A stretch of DNA of 63,489 bases from Arcobacteraceae bacterium (GTDB lineage Bacteria > Campylobacterota > Campylobacteria > Campylobacterales > Arcobacteraceae). The notes below the pieces were generated by a model, which saw only the letters and a program-made list of their open reading frames with translations, had not been told where the DNA came from and did no database searches. Below, piece by piece: positions 44,240-54,171 of the stretch. The DNA lies in NCBI GenBank assembly GCA_029934475.1, contig JAOZMC010000003.1:1-63489 (forward strand), in the 5' to 3' direction. Position numbers and translations under genes: made by a program. How positions within the stretch are numbered: the stretch's first letter is position 1; every line of letters begins with the position of its first letter.

Positions 44240-45853
44240 TTAGATGCTATCAAAAAATCCAGCATGAACACCTGGTAACATAGCCTCGCTAGCCATCTTT
44301 GTGTCACCTACTCGCAAAGTTTGTGTAGGATATGCTATATGTATATCCTCGGCTTTTTTAAACTCTTCAAGTATAGCCATAGATATCTTGCTTCGAAGTG
44401 AGAGTGTAGCATATGAGTTGGTCATATACCATGATGATATAACTATACCATAAGGCTCCAAAAAGGCATAAATACGAGGCTCTGGGTTTGAGCTTCGTAG
44501 CACATATTTGGTGCGAAGTTTATCTAGCCGTTTTTTGGCTAGCTCAGTATAGCCCATAGAGTGCTTTCTAGTAGCTTCGGTTGCTAGGGCGACTGCCTTT
44601 TCATGATTTGATTCAAATGTAATATATAGATCTATGCCATCCCACACAGTCCTCATATTGTCATAGGTATAGTTCGCTATAAGGTCAGTAAATACATAGT
44701 TGTTTGGCACGAAAAAGACTCTGCCAGTTCGTCTATTTTTCATATAGCTTGTCAATGTAATATCTTCTCTCACTGATATCTTAAACACACTTATATCTAG
44801 CACATCTCCTACTACTTCTAGCCCATTTTTTGTGACCTTTATCCTGTCGCCTACATTTATAGACCCACTAGTCATGATAACCATCCAGCCAAATATAGAC
44901 ATAAACCAATCTTTGAGTGCTATGGCGATACCAGCAGATGCAAATCCTAATATCGTGACTAAATAGGAGGCATTTTCTATATATGAAAAGAGCAGTATAA
45001 ATACAGTCAAGATAACCAGCACGAAGTTTATAATCTTGTTTATCGTGTAGTGCCTGTCATCATCTTCTATATATTTTTTAAATACTCTTTTTAGTCCCAT
45101 AAACAACACAAACAACACAAGTATCAAGAGAAATATCCTCAAGCTTCGATATAGTTCATCTTTGATAGTAGCATTTGTCTCGGCTATGACTCTTTCTATC
45201 TTTTTACTATATAGATGCTCTGTAGTGTTTACGATCTCATTTACCTTTTCAAAATCACCTAGCACTTTTATGGAGTCCTCTAGCCTTGTATTGAAATATT
45301 TTGAATCACTTATATCATCCATTTTTGAGATAATATCTCTCTTTTGAGTAAGTAGCTTAATGATAACATATATGTCATTTTTTGCTTGTGTGTATTCTTG
45401 TTTCTGATTTTGGTGCTGTCTAATATAAGACAACGCCTCTATAATAGCAAATGGATTTGTGATTTTGGGTGGCTTGTCTATCGATTTTGGCTTGATCTTG
45501 TCACCTATGGGAGAAAATTTATACTCTTGGACCAATTCAAGCTCGCTTAGTTTTATCGTTTTTTGACCTTTAAGATCATTTAAGATAGTTTGCTGTTTTG
45601 AACTCTTTTTTTTGGATAGTTTATCTATATTTGTCTGTATCATCTCTAGTTCTTTTTCCATCTTTTTATATAGTAGATAATTTTTGTATCGTTTTATCCA
45701 GATATTTTTGTCTAGTTGCTCATCTATGCTAGACAACTTCGCCTCAAGCGATGAAATATCACGAAGCTCTACAAACGACAAGGAGTCTTGAGAAGTGTTG
45801 GTATCGGCAAATACACAAACAAACAATAACAAACTTAATAATATCTTTTTCAT
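44240..45853 (-). CDS. MscS-family mechanosensitive channel
   Basis: Small-conductance mechanosensitive channel, 537 aa. Signal peptide (KKILLSLLLFVCVFA), a long periplasmic coiled-coil-rich domain (about 25-235), hydrophobic helices from about 245, then the MscS pore helix GFASAGIAIALKDWFMSIFG and beta domain (GDRIKV). Much longer than E. coli MscS (286 aa), more like MscM/YbdG-type members. It overlaps aroB by 4 bp. Confidence 0.88.
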   Translation of the reverse strand: MKKILLSLLLFVCVFADTNTSQDSLSFVELRDISSLEAKLSSIDEQLDKNIWIKRYKNYLLYKKMEKELEMIQTNIDKLSKKKSSKQQTILNDLKGQKTIKLSELELVQEYKFSPIGDKIKPKSIDKPPKITNPFAIIEALSYIRQHQNQKQEYTQAKNDIYVIIKLLTQKRDIISKMDDISDSKYFNTRLEDSIKVLGDFEKVNEIVNTTEHLYSKKIERVIAETNATIKDELYRSLRIFLLILVLFVLFMGLKRVFKKYIEDDDRHYTINKIINFVLVILTVFILLFSYIENASYLVTILGFASAGIAIALKDWFMSIFGWMVIMTSGSINVGDRIKVTKNGLEVVGDVLDISVFKISVREDITLTSYMKNRRTGRVFFVPNNYVFTDLIANYTYDNMRTVWDGIDLYITFESNHEKAVALATEATRKHSMGYTELAKKRLDKLRTKYVLRSSNPEPRIYAFLEPYGIVISSWYMTNSYATLSLRSKISMAILEEFKKAEDIHIAYPTQTLRVGDTKMASEAMLPGVHAGFFDSI

Positions 45854-46881
45854 ACGAAGCTCTCCAATGTTTTGATTATATCATCTTTTTCTAAATCCAA
45901 ACCCATAACAAATCCGCCTATACCTTTTGGCAAGATAAATTTGAGTTTATTATCGGTTGATTTTTTGTCCAAAAAAAACTTATGGTAAAATTTTTCAACA
46001 TCTGCTATCTTGTATGTGGTTGGCAAGTCATAGCTATCTAGCAACTTTTTTATCTCTATGGCTTCGTGCTTTGTCATAAGTCCTAGCGATACAGACAGGT
46101 GGTTTGCCATAATCATACCTATGCTCACAGCTTCGCCGTGCAAATATCTCTCATAGTTTGTTTCGTTTTCTACTACATGACCAAATGTATGTCCATAATT
46201 CAAAGCCGCCCTTATGCCATGTTCTTTTTCATCTTGGGCTACTACATCTGCTTTTGTCTTGACCGATAGCTCTATGGCTTTTTGTATCTTTTGTGGTGTT
46301 AACTTGTGGTTTTGTAGCCACACAAAAAACTCTCTATCAAAACAGACTGCCATCTTGACTATCTCGGCTACACCAGCACCGAACTCTCTTTTGGGCAAAG
46401 TGCTTAGAAAATATTTGTCTATATACACAGCACTGGGTTGATGAAACGAACCTACAAGATTTTTGCCAAAGGAGTTATTGATGCCTGTCTTGCCACCTAC
46501 ACTTGCATCTACTTGAGATAGTAGTGTGGTGGGTATCTGTATAAAGTTGATGCCTCGCTGATATATAGATGCGGCAAATCCTACCATATCGCCCACTACA
46601 CCACCGCCAAATGCTATCAAAGTTGACTTTCTGTTGAGTTTTTGTGTAAAACAGTGGTCTAATATAGTCAAAATAGTTTCCATATTTTTATATCTCTCGC
46701 CATCTTTTATAGCTATAACCGATATATGTTTTGCTTTTATGTTTTCTAACAAATAGTTTAGATGTAGTTTTTCTATAGTTGTATTTGTCACTATGACTGT
46801 TTTAGTCTCAAACTTTATTTGTCTAAGTTTATCTATATAGACATTGTATTGGGTGTGAGCGAGGTTTATATCTATAGTAAT
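45850..46881 (-). CDS. aroB: 3-dehydroquinate synthase, apparent ATT start
   Basis: Second enzyme of the shikimate pathway, NAD and metal dependent. LIAFGGGVVGDMVGF, PTTLLSQVDASVGGKTG, and the metal-site HTFGHVVE are present. Homology continues upstream of the first ATG/GTG/TTG (46791): YNVYIDKLRQIKF and preceding residues are encoded back to ATT at 46881. An in-frame TAA lies at 46887-46885, so ATT (6 nt after AAAAGGA) is the only credible start, giving 343 aa, the normal length. It follows the TonB receptor gene by 33 bp. Confidence 0.93.
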   Translation of the reverse strand: MTIDINLAHTQYNVYIDKLRQIKFETKTVIVTNTTIEKLHLNYLLENIKAKHISVIAIKDGERYKNMETILTILDHCFTQKLNRKSTLIAFGGGVVGDMVGFAASIYQRGINFIQIPTTLLSQVDASVGGKTGINNSFGKNLVGSFHQPSAVYIDKYFLSTLPKREFGAGVAEIVKMAVCFDREFFVWLQNHKLTPQKIQKAIELSVKTKADVVAQDEKEHGIRAALNYGHTFGHVVENETNYERYLHGEAVSIGMIMANHLSVSLGLMTKHEAIEIKKLLDSYDLPTTYKIADVEKFYHKFFLDKKSTDNKLKFILPKGIGGFVMGLDLEKDDIIKTLESFV

Positions 46882-46914
46882 ATCTTATCCTTTTGTGTAT
46901 ATTATCTAAAAAAC

Positions 46915-48738
46915 CTAAAACTTAAACTTAAAACCTCCATAATATGCTCTGCCACTTGTAGCATAGCCGTCTATTTCTTGATATTTTCTATCAAATATAT
47001 TTGATATTTTGGCAAATATTATTATATCATCATCTATATCGTAGTTGATATTTATGTTGTGTGTAGCATATTTGCCTGTCTGACTGCCATATTTTGTAGG
47101 TGTGTTTGTGTCGCTATAGTTTCGGTCATATCGCTGTCCAACATACTCGCCGTTTAAACCTATATGCGTATCGGTAAAGCCATAATAATCCACACTATAT
47201 TTGAGGCTTTGCTCTGGTGTGCGAACTAGCTTGTGTCCAAGTGTATCTTGTGCTTTTGATATCTTTGTGTAACCTAAACTCAAAAGTATATCGTCATAAC
47301 TCTTTTTGATATTTATCTCGTAGCCATCTATATGAGTTGTCCCGTCTATGTTTTCGTATTTTTGAACCCAATCGATTTGGTTTTCTATCTTGGTATCAAA
47401 ATAGCTCAAACTTATATTTTCATATCCTATAGTAGCATCAAATGACTCTATATTTTCTGGCTTTAACTTGTCGTTTGCACCCCATTGTCCATACAATTGC
47501 GATAGTGTCGGCACTTTGTATGCTGTGCCGTAGTTAGAGCTTATAAAAAATTGTGGCGATAAATTATACTTCAAACCTATTTTACCTGTAGCTTTGTCTT
47601 CAAACTTGTCGTAGTTGTCTTGTCTTATAGATATAGTTGCCACAAAGTTGTCAAAGCTAGAACTATTTGTCAAAAAATAAGCACTATTTAATATCGTCTC
47701 TGTTTTGTTTTTGTCATTTTGTGTCATATTTTCATATTCAAACTTTTTATGATCAGCTCCAATTGACACAAAACTATTTGTCCCATATGATATATGACTT
47801 GATGCGCCTGTGTCGTATATATTGCCATCAAACTTGTCTGTCCTATCTCTGTTGGTCGCCCCAAAAGGTGTAGCCTCTCTGTCAAATTTTGATTTTGATG
47901 TATATAGATTGAAAGTATTAAAACTATCTATATGTTCAAAGTTTGCTTTCAGCAAAGTTGTGTAGCTTTTGTTGTTTTGCAGTTTGTCATCTGGATTGCC
48001 AAAGCTATCGTAGTCACTTTTGGTTTCTATAGTTTTGCCTTGTATGGCGATGCGGTTGTAGTCGTTTATATTGTATGTAGCTTTTATAGATGTCGAAAGA
48101 TTTTCATATTTGTCATCTTCGTAGTCCTCTATATCTTTCTCTTTTGGCACTATTGCTGTGAAACCATCGCTAGTAAGTCTGGCAAAGCCCAGCTTAAGGT
48201 CAAACTTTTTTGCTCCATACGACAAGTATCCTTTATAACTTTTGGTTCCAAAACTACCATAACCTATAGTAGAAGCTCCGCTGAAACCAGACTGGGTCTT
48301 TTTGGTGATGATATTTATAACTCCACCACTGGCATCTGCCCCCCATATACCGCTTTGCGATGCTTTGATGATCTCTATTTGCTCTATATCATCTACTAGC
48401 AGATCTTGGAGATGTGCTGTGCTATTTAGAGTGGTTATGTCGTTGAATCTTATACCATCTACTAGCACTAGCGTATGGCTTTGATGACTCCCACCTATTT
48501 TGACCGATGCACTTTGACCCATACCACCATTTTGTGTGAAACTTATACCACTGGCTAGGTTTATAGCTTCTAAAACTGTGATTATGTTTTTTTCTTTTAT
48601 CTCAGTAGCGGTGATGACTTGGATATTTGATGTCGTATCTTTGATACTTTGTGTTGATTTTGTAGCACTATATACTACTGCTTCGTTTGCATACAGACCT
48701 ATGTGTAAAGCCCATATAAACAGATATATCTTTTTCAT
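46915..48738 (-). CDS. TonB-dependent outer-membrane receptor (BtuB-like)
   Basis: Outer-membrane gated channel, 607 aa. Signal peptide (KKIYLFIWALHIGLYA), plug domain with NIQVITATEIKEKN and LVLVDGIRFND, then a beta-barrel ending in the aromatic terminus YYGGFKFKF. Overall it resembles BtuB/CirA-type receptors. No cobalamin riboswitch is recognisable upstream, so the ligand (vitamin B12, haem or siderophore) is open. Energised by TonB, such as the one at 54172. SD AAGGAACAAA precedes the ATG. Confidence 0.92.
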   Translation of the reverse strand: MKKIYLFIWALHIGLYANEAVVYSATKSTQSIKDTTSNIQVITATEIKEKNIITVLEAINLASGISFTQNGGMGQSASVKIGGSHQSHTLVLVDGIRFNDITTLNSTAHLQDLLVDDIEQIEIIKASQSGIWGADASGGVINIITKKTQSGFSGASTIGYGSFGTKSYKGYLSYGAKKFDLKLGFARLTSDGFTAIVPKEKDIEDYEDDKYENLSTSIKATYNINDYNRIAIQGKTIETKSDYDSFGNPDDKLQNNKSYTTLLKANFEHIDSFNTFNLYTSKSKFDREATPFGATNRDRTDKFDGNIYDTGASSHISYGTNSFVSIGADHKKFEYENMTQNDKNKTETILNSAYFLTNSSSFDNFVATISIRQDNYDKFEDKATGKIGLKYNLSPQFFISSNYGTAYKVPTLSQLYGQWGANDKLKPENIESFDATIGYENISLSYFDTKIENQIDWVQKYENIDGTTHIDGYEINIKKSYDDILLSLGYTKISKAQDTLGHKLVRTPEQSLKYSVDYYGFTDTHIGLNGEYVGQRYDRNYSDTNTPTKYGSQTGKYATHNININYDIDDDIIIFAKISNIFDRKYQEIDGYATSGRAYYGGFKFKF

Positions 48739-48785
48739 TTTGTTCCTTTTTTTTGTTTTTTGTTTTGTGATTTTGTTTAAAAAGA

Positions 48786-48941
48786 TTAAAATGGCGGAGC
48801 AGTGCTGACTGGTATCAGCTCAAAAGGTTTGAAGTGATGTTTGTAGTTGGTATTTGCCGATATAAGTTTGTTTATCGTAGAATACATAGCGATGACCGCT
48901 AGGCTAAAATATCGTTTGCCGTAGCCTTTGAGATGTTTTAT
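48786..48941 (-). CDS. Possible 51-aa ORF after hemJ with ATA start
   Basis: The frame closes at TAA 48788-48786 and opens after a TAG at 48959-48957. It has no standard start before an internal ATG (codon 19), but ATA at 48941 lies 5 nt after AGGA. The product (KHLKGYGKRYFSLAVIAMYS... FELIPVSTAPPF) has a coding-like composition with a basic start and a hydrophobic centre. No family recognised. Confidence 0.35.
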   Translation of the reverse strand: MKHLKGYGKRYFSLAVIAMYSTINKLISANTNYKHHFKPFELIPVSTAPPF

Positions 48942-48942
48942 A

Positions 48943-49446
48943 TTAGTCCTTGGTGGCTATCTTGTATATAACAAACCCAAAAAATATAGTGATACCGATA
49001 CTGAAATATATAGGCACAGTTTTAAGCACAGCATAGGTGATGATAAGTATAGACAATATTGTAGGCACTTCGTTGTAGGCACGGAAAAAGCTACCCTTTT
49101 TGTGGCAAGTTCCATCTGCTAGTTTGACACGAAAATACTCTAAACTAAACGAATAAACCAGCAAGACAAAAGCAAAAGATAGTTTAAGCCACAGCCACAG
49201 CCCACTATCTAGCAAAGCTGGATTTATAGCTATCATCGCTGTGCCACTTAGCACAGTAGCCCACAATGCTGGTAAGCCTATATATTTGTATAGTTTATAT
49301 TCTTGTGTCTTGACAACTTCAACAAACTGTTTTTTGTTTTTGTGTTCTTGATGATATACATATAGTCGTGGCAGATAAAAAAGCACCGCCATCCACGACA
49401 CCATAGATATGATATGAAAAACCAAGATATAGTTATAGAACAACAT
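48943..49446 (-). CDS. hemJ: Protoporphyrinogen IX oxidase HemJ
   Basis: Membrane enzyme oxidising protoporphyrinogen IX in haem synthesis; 167 aa with four hydrophobic helices. The N-terminal motif FHIISMVSWMAVLFYLPRLY with conserved His and Arg and LWLKLSFAF in the third helix are typical (UPF0093). Complements hemN. SD AAGGAGATTTTTGT precedes the ATG; pssA ends 12 bp upstream. Confidence 0.92.
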   Translation of the reverse strand: MLFYNYILVFHIISMVSWMAVLFYLPRLYVYHQEHKNKKQFVEVVKTQEYKLYKYIGLPALWATVLSGTAMIAINPALLDSGLWLWLKLSFAFVLLVYSFSLEYFRVKLADGTCHKKGSFFRAYNEVPTILSILIITYAVLKTVPIYFSIGITIFFGFVIYKIATKD

Positions 49447-49458
49447 ACAAAAATCTCC

Positions 49459-50040
49459 TTATGGGTGAGGAATACGAAGTCGTGAGTTTAGACTGAAACC
49501 TATCATCACAACTGCTACTAGCACTATATAGGCAGACGATATGCCAAACGGCACAGCTACAAACCCAAAGTGCCACACTAGATATACAAGCCACAAAAGT
49601 ATAGCCCCCATAGGAGTAGGCACACCTGTGAAATAGTTTTCTACTTCACCTTCGTTTGTGTTTATGTTAAACGATATAAGTCGCCGTAGACCGCTTATGA
49701 TATAGTAAGTAAACACAGCAAACACCACAAAGATATTTAGCATATATTCGCTACCATCGATCACTGCAAAATATATAAACATCACAGGCACCAACACAAA
49801 CGACAAAAAGTCAGCGAAACTGTCTAGCTGAACTCCAAAAGCGGTTGATAGATTGTGTTTTCTAGCTATCTTGCCGTCTAGTATATCGCACATACCACCC
49901 ACCCAAGCAAACAAGGCAGCACCAAAGAAGTTGCCATGAGTTATAAAATATATGGCCAACACACCAGAACCTATGTTGAAAAATGTGACTATATTTGCTA
50001 GGTTAAAGTGGTTGTGTTTGTCATAAAGAAATATAAAAAT
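49459..50040 (-). CDS. pssA: CDP-diacylglycerol-serine O-phosphatidyltransferase, apparent ATT start
   Basis: Makes phosphatidylserine, the Psd substrate. The CDP-alcohol phosphotransferase motif is CDILDGKIARKHNLSTAFGVQLDSFAD-like with D...DG..AR...G..LD..D. The N-terminal FNLANIVTFFNIG helix is encoded upstream of the first standard start (GTG 49962). The frame opens only after TAG 50052-50050, and the sole candidates are ATT at 50043 and ATT at 50040; the second sits 6 nt after GGAG. About 193 aa. It follows a 59-aa ORF whose stop forms part of the SD. Confidence 0.88.
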   Translation of the reverse strand: MFIFLYDKHNHFNLANIVTFFNIGSGVLAIYFITHGNFFGAALFAWVGGMCDILDGKIARKHNLSTAFGVQLDSFADFLSFVLVPVMFIYFAVIDGSEYMLNIFVVFAVFTYYIISGLRRLISFNINTNEGEVENYFTGVPTPMGAILLWLVYLVWHFGFVAVPFGISSAYIVLVAVVMIGFSLNSRLRIPHP

Positions 50041-50049
50041 AATGGACTC

Positions 50050-50229
50050 CTAAAATTTGTCTATGATTTTTGAGACAATTAAATAAAACATAATACCAAC
50101 AACAAAATATAAATTTTTTCTAAATGCTTTTTGTATCATAATATCAATACTGTATTCAAGTTTATCAAGTTTCATCTCGAGTCTTTCAAAACTTTGTTCT
50201 ATGTTTGATATTTTTTGGTCATAAATCAC
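50050..50229 (-). CDS. Small coiled-coil plus membrane protein (59 aa)
   Basis: GTG-started ORF directly upstream of pssA. The first 40 residues are heptad-like and charged (SFERLEMKLDKLEY), then a hydrophobic helix YFVVGIMFYLIVSKII reaches near the end. The TAG stop lies in the pssA SD (TAGGAG), so the two are probably coupled. Function unknown; topology suggests an inner-membrane anchored coiled coil. Confidence 0.6.
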   Translation of the reverse strand: MIYDQKISNIEQSFERLEMKLDKLEYSIDIMIQKAFRKNLYFVVGIMFYLIVSKIIDKF

Positions 50230-50324
50230 GATACTATAACCTGCCTATCATCTACTTTGGTTTTGTTCATATCACGCCTTTTGAGTAATTATAGCAAAAA
50301 AATATAAAAGTTTCATATTATTAT

Positions 50325-50332
50325 GATACAAT
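50325..50332 (+). promoter_or_regulatory. -10 element GATACAAT of ilvD
   Basis: GATACAAT ends 19 nt before the ilvD ATG; matches the octamer before deaD, tkt and hemN. Confidence 0.55.
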
Positions 50333-50351
50333 ACACAAAAAAGGCAAATAT

Positions 50352-52046
50352 ATGCGAAGTGATGAAGTAAAAGTAGGACACAACCGTGCACCACATAGGT
50401 CGCTTTTGAGGGCTACAGGATTGGTAGATGAGGATTTTGACAAGCCGTTTATAGGAGTGGCAAACTCCTTTATAGAGATCATACCGGGGCATTTCTTTTT
50501 GGACAAAGTATCAAAGATTATCAAAGAGGAGATAAAAGCTCACGGCTGTGTGCCGTTTGAGTTCAACACCATAGGAGTAGATGATGGTATTGCCATGGGT
50601 CATGACGGTATGCTGTTTTCACTACCTAGCCGAGAGCTTATAGCAAACTCTATAGAGACAGTCATGAATGCACACAAGCTAGATGCTATGATAGCTATAC
50701 CAAACTGCGATAAAATAGTGCCAGGTATGATCATGGGAGCTTTACGGGTAGATGTGCCTACAGTGTTTGTGAGCGGTGGACCTATGGCAAAAGGCTACAC
50801 AAAAGATGGTGCGCCTATAGATCTCTCTACTGCTTTTGAAGCGGTGGGGCAGTTTGAAGCTGGGCAGATAACCCAAGAGGAGCTCACAGATATAGAGTGC
50901 CAAGCATGCCCTAGTGGCGGTTCGTGTAGTGGTATGTTTACGGCAAATAGTATGAATACACTCATGGAAGCTATGGGAATAGCACTAAGCGGCAACGGCA
51001 CTATACTTGCCTTGACCAAAGAGCGAGAAGAGTTATACAGACAAGCTGCTAGACGAATATGCCAGATAGCACTTTTGGAACACAAAGAGAAACAGCGATA
51101 CAATATGACAAATATCTTAAACGAAAATGCAGTGCGAAATGCCTTTGCTGTAGATATGGCTATGGGTGGTAGTAGCAACACAGTTTTGCATATGTTGGCT
51201 ATCGCACAAGAAGCCGGCACAGATTTTCGCCTAGAGGATGTAAACAAAATTAGCAAAAAAGTCTCTCACATAGCAAAGATATCGCCATCGCTCACTACAG
51301 TGCATATGGAGGATATAGACAAAGCAGGAGGAGTGAGTGCCGTGATGCATGAGATGGACAAGCGAGGCGATGATATACTACTAGACAACTTGACAATCAC
51401 TGGCAAAACTATCAAGCAAACCATAGAGCATAGCCAGATATTGGACACAGATATCATACATACGATAGACAATCCATACAGCGAAGTGGGTGGTCTAGCT
51501 ATACTATACGGCAACTTAGCTACACAAGGTGCAGTCATAAAAACAGCAGGTATCACAGGCAGTAGAGTTTTCACAGGGTCGGCAGTTTGTTTTGATAGTC
51601 AAGATGAAGCGATAGCAGGTATCATAGATGGCAAAGTAGTAGCAGGAGATGTAGTTGTTATACGATACGAAGGACCAAAAGGCGGTCCGGGTATGCAAGA
51701 GATGTTAGCTCCTACTTCACTCATCATGGGACTAGGACTAGGCGACAAAGTTGCACTCATAACCGATGGGCGATTTAGTGGAGCTACCAGAGGAGCTAGT
51801 ATAGGGCATGTCAGCCCAGAAGCAGCAGAGGGAGGATTGATAGGTTTGTTGAAAAATGGCGATGAGATACATATAGATGTAGATAGATATATCCTACAAG
51901 CAAACTTGACAGAGGAGACTATCAAAAAACGAAAAGCCCAGTTTAAACCTATCAAAAAAGATATAAGCTCCTCGTGGCTGAAACAATACAGAAGTTTGGT
52001 GACAAATGCCAGCAGTGGTGCTATACTTCGCACTGATATGTTTTGA
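50352..52046 (+). CDS. ilvD: Dihydroxy-acid dehydratase
   Basis: Iron-sulfur dehydratase of branched-chain amino-acid and pantothenate synthesis, 564 aa. [12 protein letters not shown] and [20 protein letters not shown] supply cluster cysteines; [10 protein letters not shown] is the C-terminal signature. AAAAAGGCAAAT precedes the ATG. Its TGA overlaps the hisF TTG start, so the two are coupled. Confidence 0.97.
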   Translation: MRSDEVKVGHNRAPHRSLLRATGLVDEDFDKPFIGVANSFIEIIPGHFFLDKVSKIIKEEIKAHGCVPFEFNTIGVDDGIAMGHDGMLFSLPSRELIANSIETVMNAHKLDAMIAIPNCDKIVPGMIMGALRVDVPTVFVSGGPMAKGYTKDGAPIDLSTAFEAVGQFEAGQITQEELTDIECQACPSGGSCSGMFTANSMNTLMEAMGIALSGNGTILALTKEREELYRQAARRICQIALLEHKEKQRYNMTNILNENAVRNAFAVDMAMGGSSNTVLHMLAIAQEAGTDFRLEDVNKISKKVSHIAKISPSLTTVHMEDIDKAGGVSAVMHEMDKRGDDILLDNLTITGKTIKQTIEHSQILDTDIIHTIDNPYSEVGGLAILYGNLATQGAVIKTAGITGSRVFTGSAVCFDSQDEAIAGIIDGKVVAGDVVVIRYEGPKGGPGMQEMLAPTSLIMGLGLGDKVALITDGRFSGATRGASIGHVSPEAAEGGLIGLLKNGDEIHIDVDRYILQANLTEETIKKRKAQFKPIKKDISSSWLKQYRSLVTNASSGAILRTDMF

Positions 52047-52804
52047 ATAACTTTTGCAAACGAATCATACCGTGTCTTGATGTAGACAACGGCAGAGTAG
52101 TCAAAGGCACCAACTTTGTCCAGCTCAAAGATGCCGGCGACCCTGTCGAAGTAGCCATACGATACAATGAAGAAGGTGCAGATGAGATCACATTTTTGGA
52201 TATAGGAGCATCACATGAAAAGAGACAAACTATAGTAGATGTAGTCAAAAAAGTAGCTAAAGAGGTGTTTATACCGCTAACTGTAGGCGGTGGTATAAGG
52301 CAGCTAGATGATATATACAATCTACTAGATGTAGGGTGCGACAAGATAAGTCTAAACAGCTCCGCTGTAGCTAACCCATCGCTGATAGACCAGTCATCAA
52401 AAAGATTTGGCACACAGTGTATAGTTGTAGCCATAGATGTCAAAAAGATGCCAGATGGTAGCTATAGTGTATTTGTAAACGGCGGTAGAAAAGATACAAA
52501 ACTCGACGCAGTGAAGTGGGCGAAAGAGGTTTATGATAGAGGAGCTGGAGAGATACTGTTGACCGCCATGGACAAAGACGGCACCAAAAGTGGATTTGAA
52601 TTAAATATCACCAAAGCTATAGCCGATGCTGTTGATATACCTATCATAGCATCGGGTGGAGCTGGGACGATGGAGCATTTTAAAGATGTGTTTGAGATAG
52701 GTGCCGATGCTGCACTGGCTGCTTCTATATTTCACTACAAACAAGTGGATATAATACAGTTGAAAAATTATCTACAAAAACAAAATATAAATATGAGGAT
52801 ATAG
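52043..52804 (+). CDS. hisF: Imidazole glycerol phosphate synthase, cyclase subunit
   Basis: Cyclase half of the HisFH enzyme, 253 aa. [16 protein letters not shown] at the N-terminus and [18 protein letters not shown], with catalytic Asp residues in CLDVD and AMDKDG, are typical. Starts with TTG overlapping the ilvD stop. No hisH nearby. gdhA starts 2 bp after its stop. Confidence 0.96.
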   Translation: MNNFCKRIIPCLDVDNGRVVKGTNFVQLKDAGDPVEVAIRYNEEGADEITFLDIGASHEKRQTIVDVVKKVAKEVFIPLTVGGGIRQLDDIYNLLDVGCDKISLNSSAVANPSLIDQSSKRFGTQCIVVAIDVKKMPDGSYSVFVNGGRKDTKLDAVKWAKEVYDRGAGEILLTAMDKDGTKSGFELNITKAIADAVDIPIIASGGAGTMEHFKDVFEIGADAALAASIFHYKQVDIIQLKNYLQKQNINMRI

Positions 52805-52806
52805 AT

Positions 52807-54165
52807 ATGAATATAAATATTGACCAAACGATACAAGAGTTAAAGCAAAGCAATTGTGCTAGCGATACAAATTTTTTTCAAGCGGTGACAGAGGTGCTAG
52901 AATCTATCAAGCCGATACTAGATGAAAATGGCGACTACGAGACACATAGTATAGTCAAACGAATAGTCACGCCAGATAGAGTTATAAAATTTAAAGTAGC
53001 TTGGGTTGATGATGACAACAAAGTCCAGATAAACAGAGGATACAGAGTCCAGTTTGACAATACTTTGGGACCATACAAAGGCGGACTTAGGTTTCACCCA
53101 TCGGTCAACGAAGATATACTTAGCTTTCTAGCCTTTGAGCAAATATTTAAAAATGCTCTGACAGGACTATCTATAGGCGGAGCAAAAGGCGGTAGCGACT
53201 TTGACCCCAAAGGCAAAAGCGATATGGAAGTGATGAGGTTTTGCAAAAGTTTTATGGTAGAACTTCACAGATACATAGGAGCCCGAACAGATGTGCCAGC
53301 AGGTGATATAGGAGTGGGAGCTAGAGAGATAGGCTATCTATATGGAGCATACAAAAATATGACTTCACTATACGAAGGGGTGCTAACTGGCAAACAAATA
53401 TCATTTGGTGGCTCAAACATACGACCAGAAGCCACAGGATATGGCACTGTATATTTCACCCAAAAACTCCTAGAGATAAACGATATGCCAAGCCTACAGG
53501 ACAAAGTTTGTCTAGTAAGTGGCTGTGGCAATGTAGCGACATATACTATAGAAAAGTTATATCATATAGGAGCGGTGCCGGTATCGTGTAGCGATAGTCG
53601 TGGAGTATTACATGACAAAGATGGTATAGATCTGGAGCTACTTAAAACTATCAAAAAAGATAGAAAAAATAGCCTGAAACTATACACAGACAGAAAAAAA
53701 GGTGCCACATATACGGCTGTGGAGGATTTCAAACCAGAGCAAAATGACCTATGGGATATACCATGTTTTGCTGCATTTCCGTGTGCTACACAAAATGAAC
53801 TAAAAAAACAAGATGCCAAAAATCTACAAAAAAACGGCTGTCAAGTTGTAGCAGAGGGAGCCAATATGCCCTGCACTCCAGATGCTATAGATATCTTTCT
53901 TGGGCATGATATTTTGTTTGGTCCTGCAAAGGCAGCAAATGCTGGAGGAGTTGCTGTAAGCGAGTTTGAGATGTCACAAAATGCTGCCATGCAAACTTGG
54001 AGCCGTGAAGTTGTGGACAAAAAACTCAAAGAGACTATGAACAATATCTGTAAGCAGTTGCACAGCACAGCAAAAAAATACGACTTGGGACAAAACTATG
54101 TCCAAGCGGCAAATATCGCAGGGTTCAAAAAGATAGCCGATGCTATGGTAGCATTGGGAGTATAA
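52807..54165 (+). CDS. gdhA: Glutamate dehydrogenase (NADP-type by family)
   Basis: Hexameric ammonia-assimilating dehydrogenase, 452 aa. GPYKGGLRFHPSVN with the substrate Lys, GGAKGGSDFDPKGKSD, and the dinucleotide-binding VSGCGNVATY are present. The biosynthetic family matches its position with ilvD and hisF. Begins 2 bp after hisF. Confidence 0.96.
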   Translation: MNINIDQTIQELKQSNCASDTNFFQAVTEVLESIKPILDENGDYETHSIVKRIVTPDRVIKFKVAWVDDDNKVQINRGYRVQFDNTLGPYKGGLRFHPSVNEDILSFLAFEQIFKNALTGLSIGGAKGGSDFDPKGKSDMEVMRFCKSFMVELHRYIGARTDVPAGDIGVGAREIGYLYGAYKNMTSLYEGVLTGKQISFGGSNIRPEATGYGTVYFTQKLLEINDMPSLQDKVCLVSGCGNVATYTIEKLYHIGAVPVSCSDSRGVLHDKDGIDLELLKTIKKDRKNSLKLYTDRKKGATYTAVEDFKPEQNDLWDIPCFAAFPCATQNELKKQDAKNLQKNGCQVVAEGANMPCTPDAIDIFLGHDILFGPAKAANAGGVAVSEFEMSQNAAMQTWSREVVDKKLKETMNNICKQLHSTAKKYDLGQNYVQAANIAGFKKIADAMVALGV

Positions 54166-54171
54166 CAAAGC

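Noticed and set aside
48739-48942. Cobalamin riboswitch before the BtuB-like receptor
   Set aside because: No B12-box-like sequence is visible; the spacer instead holds a possible small ORF.
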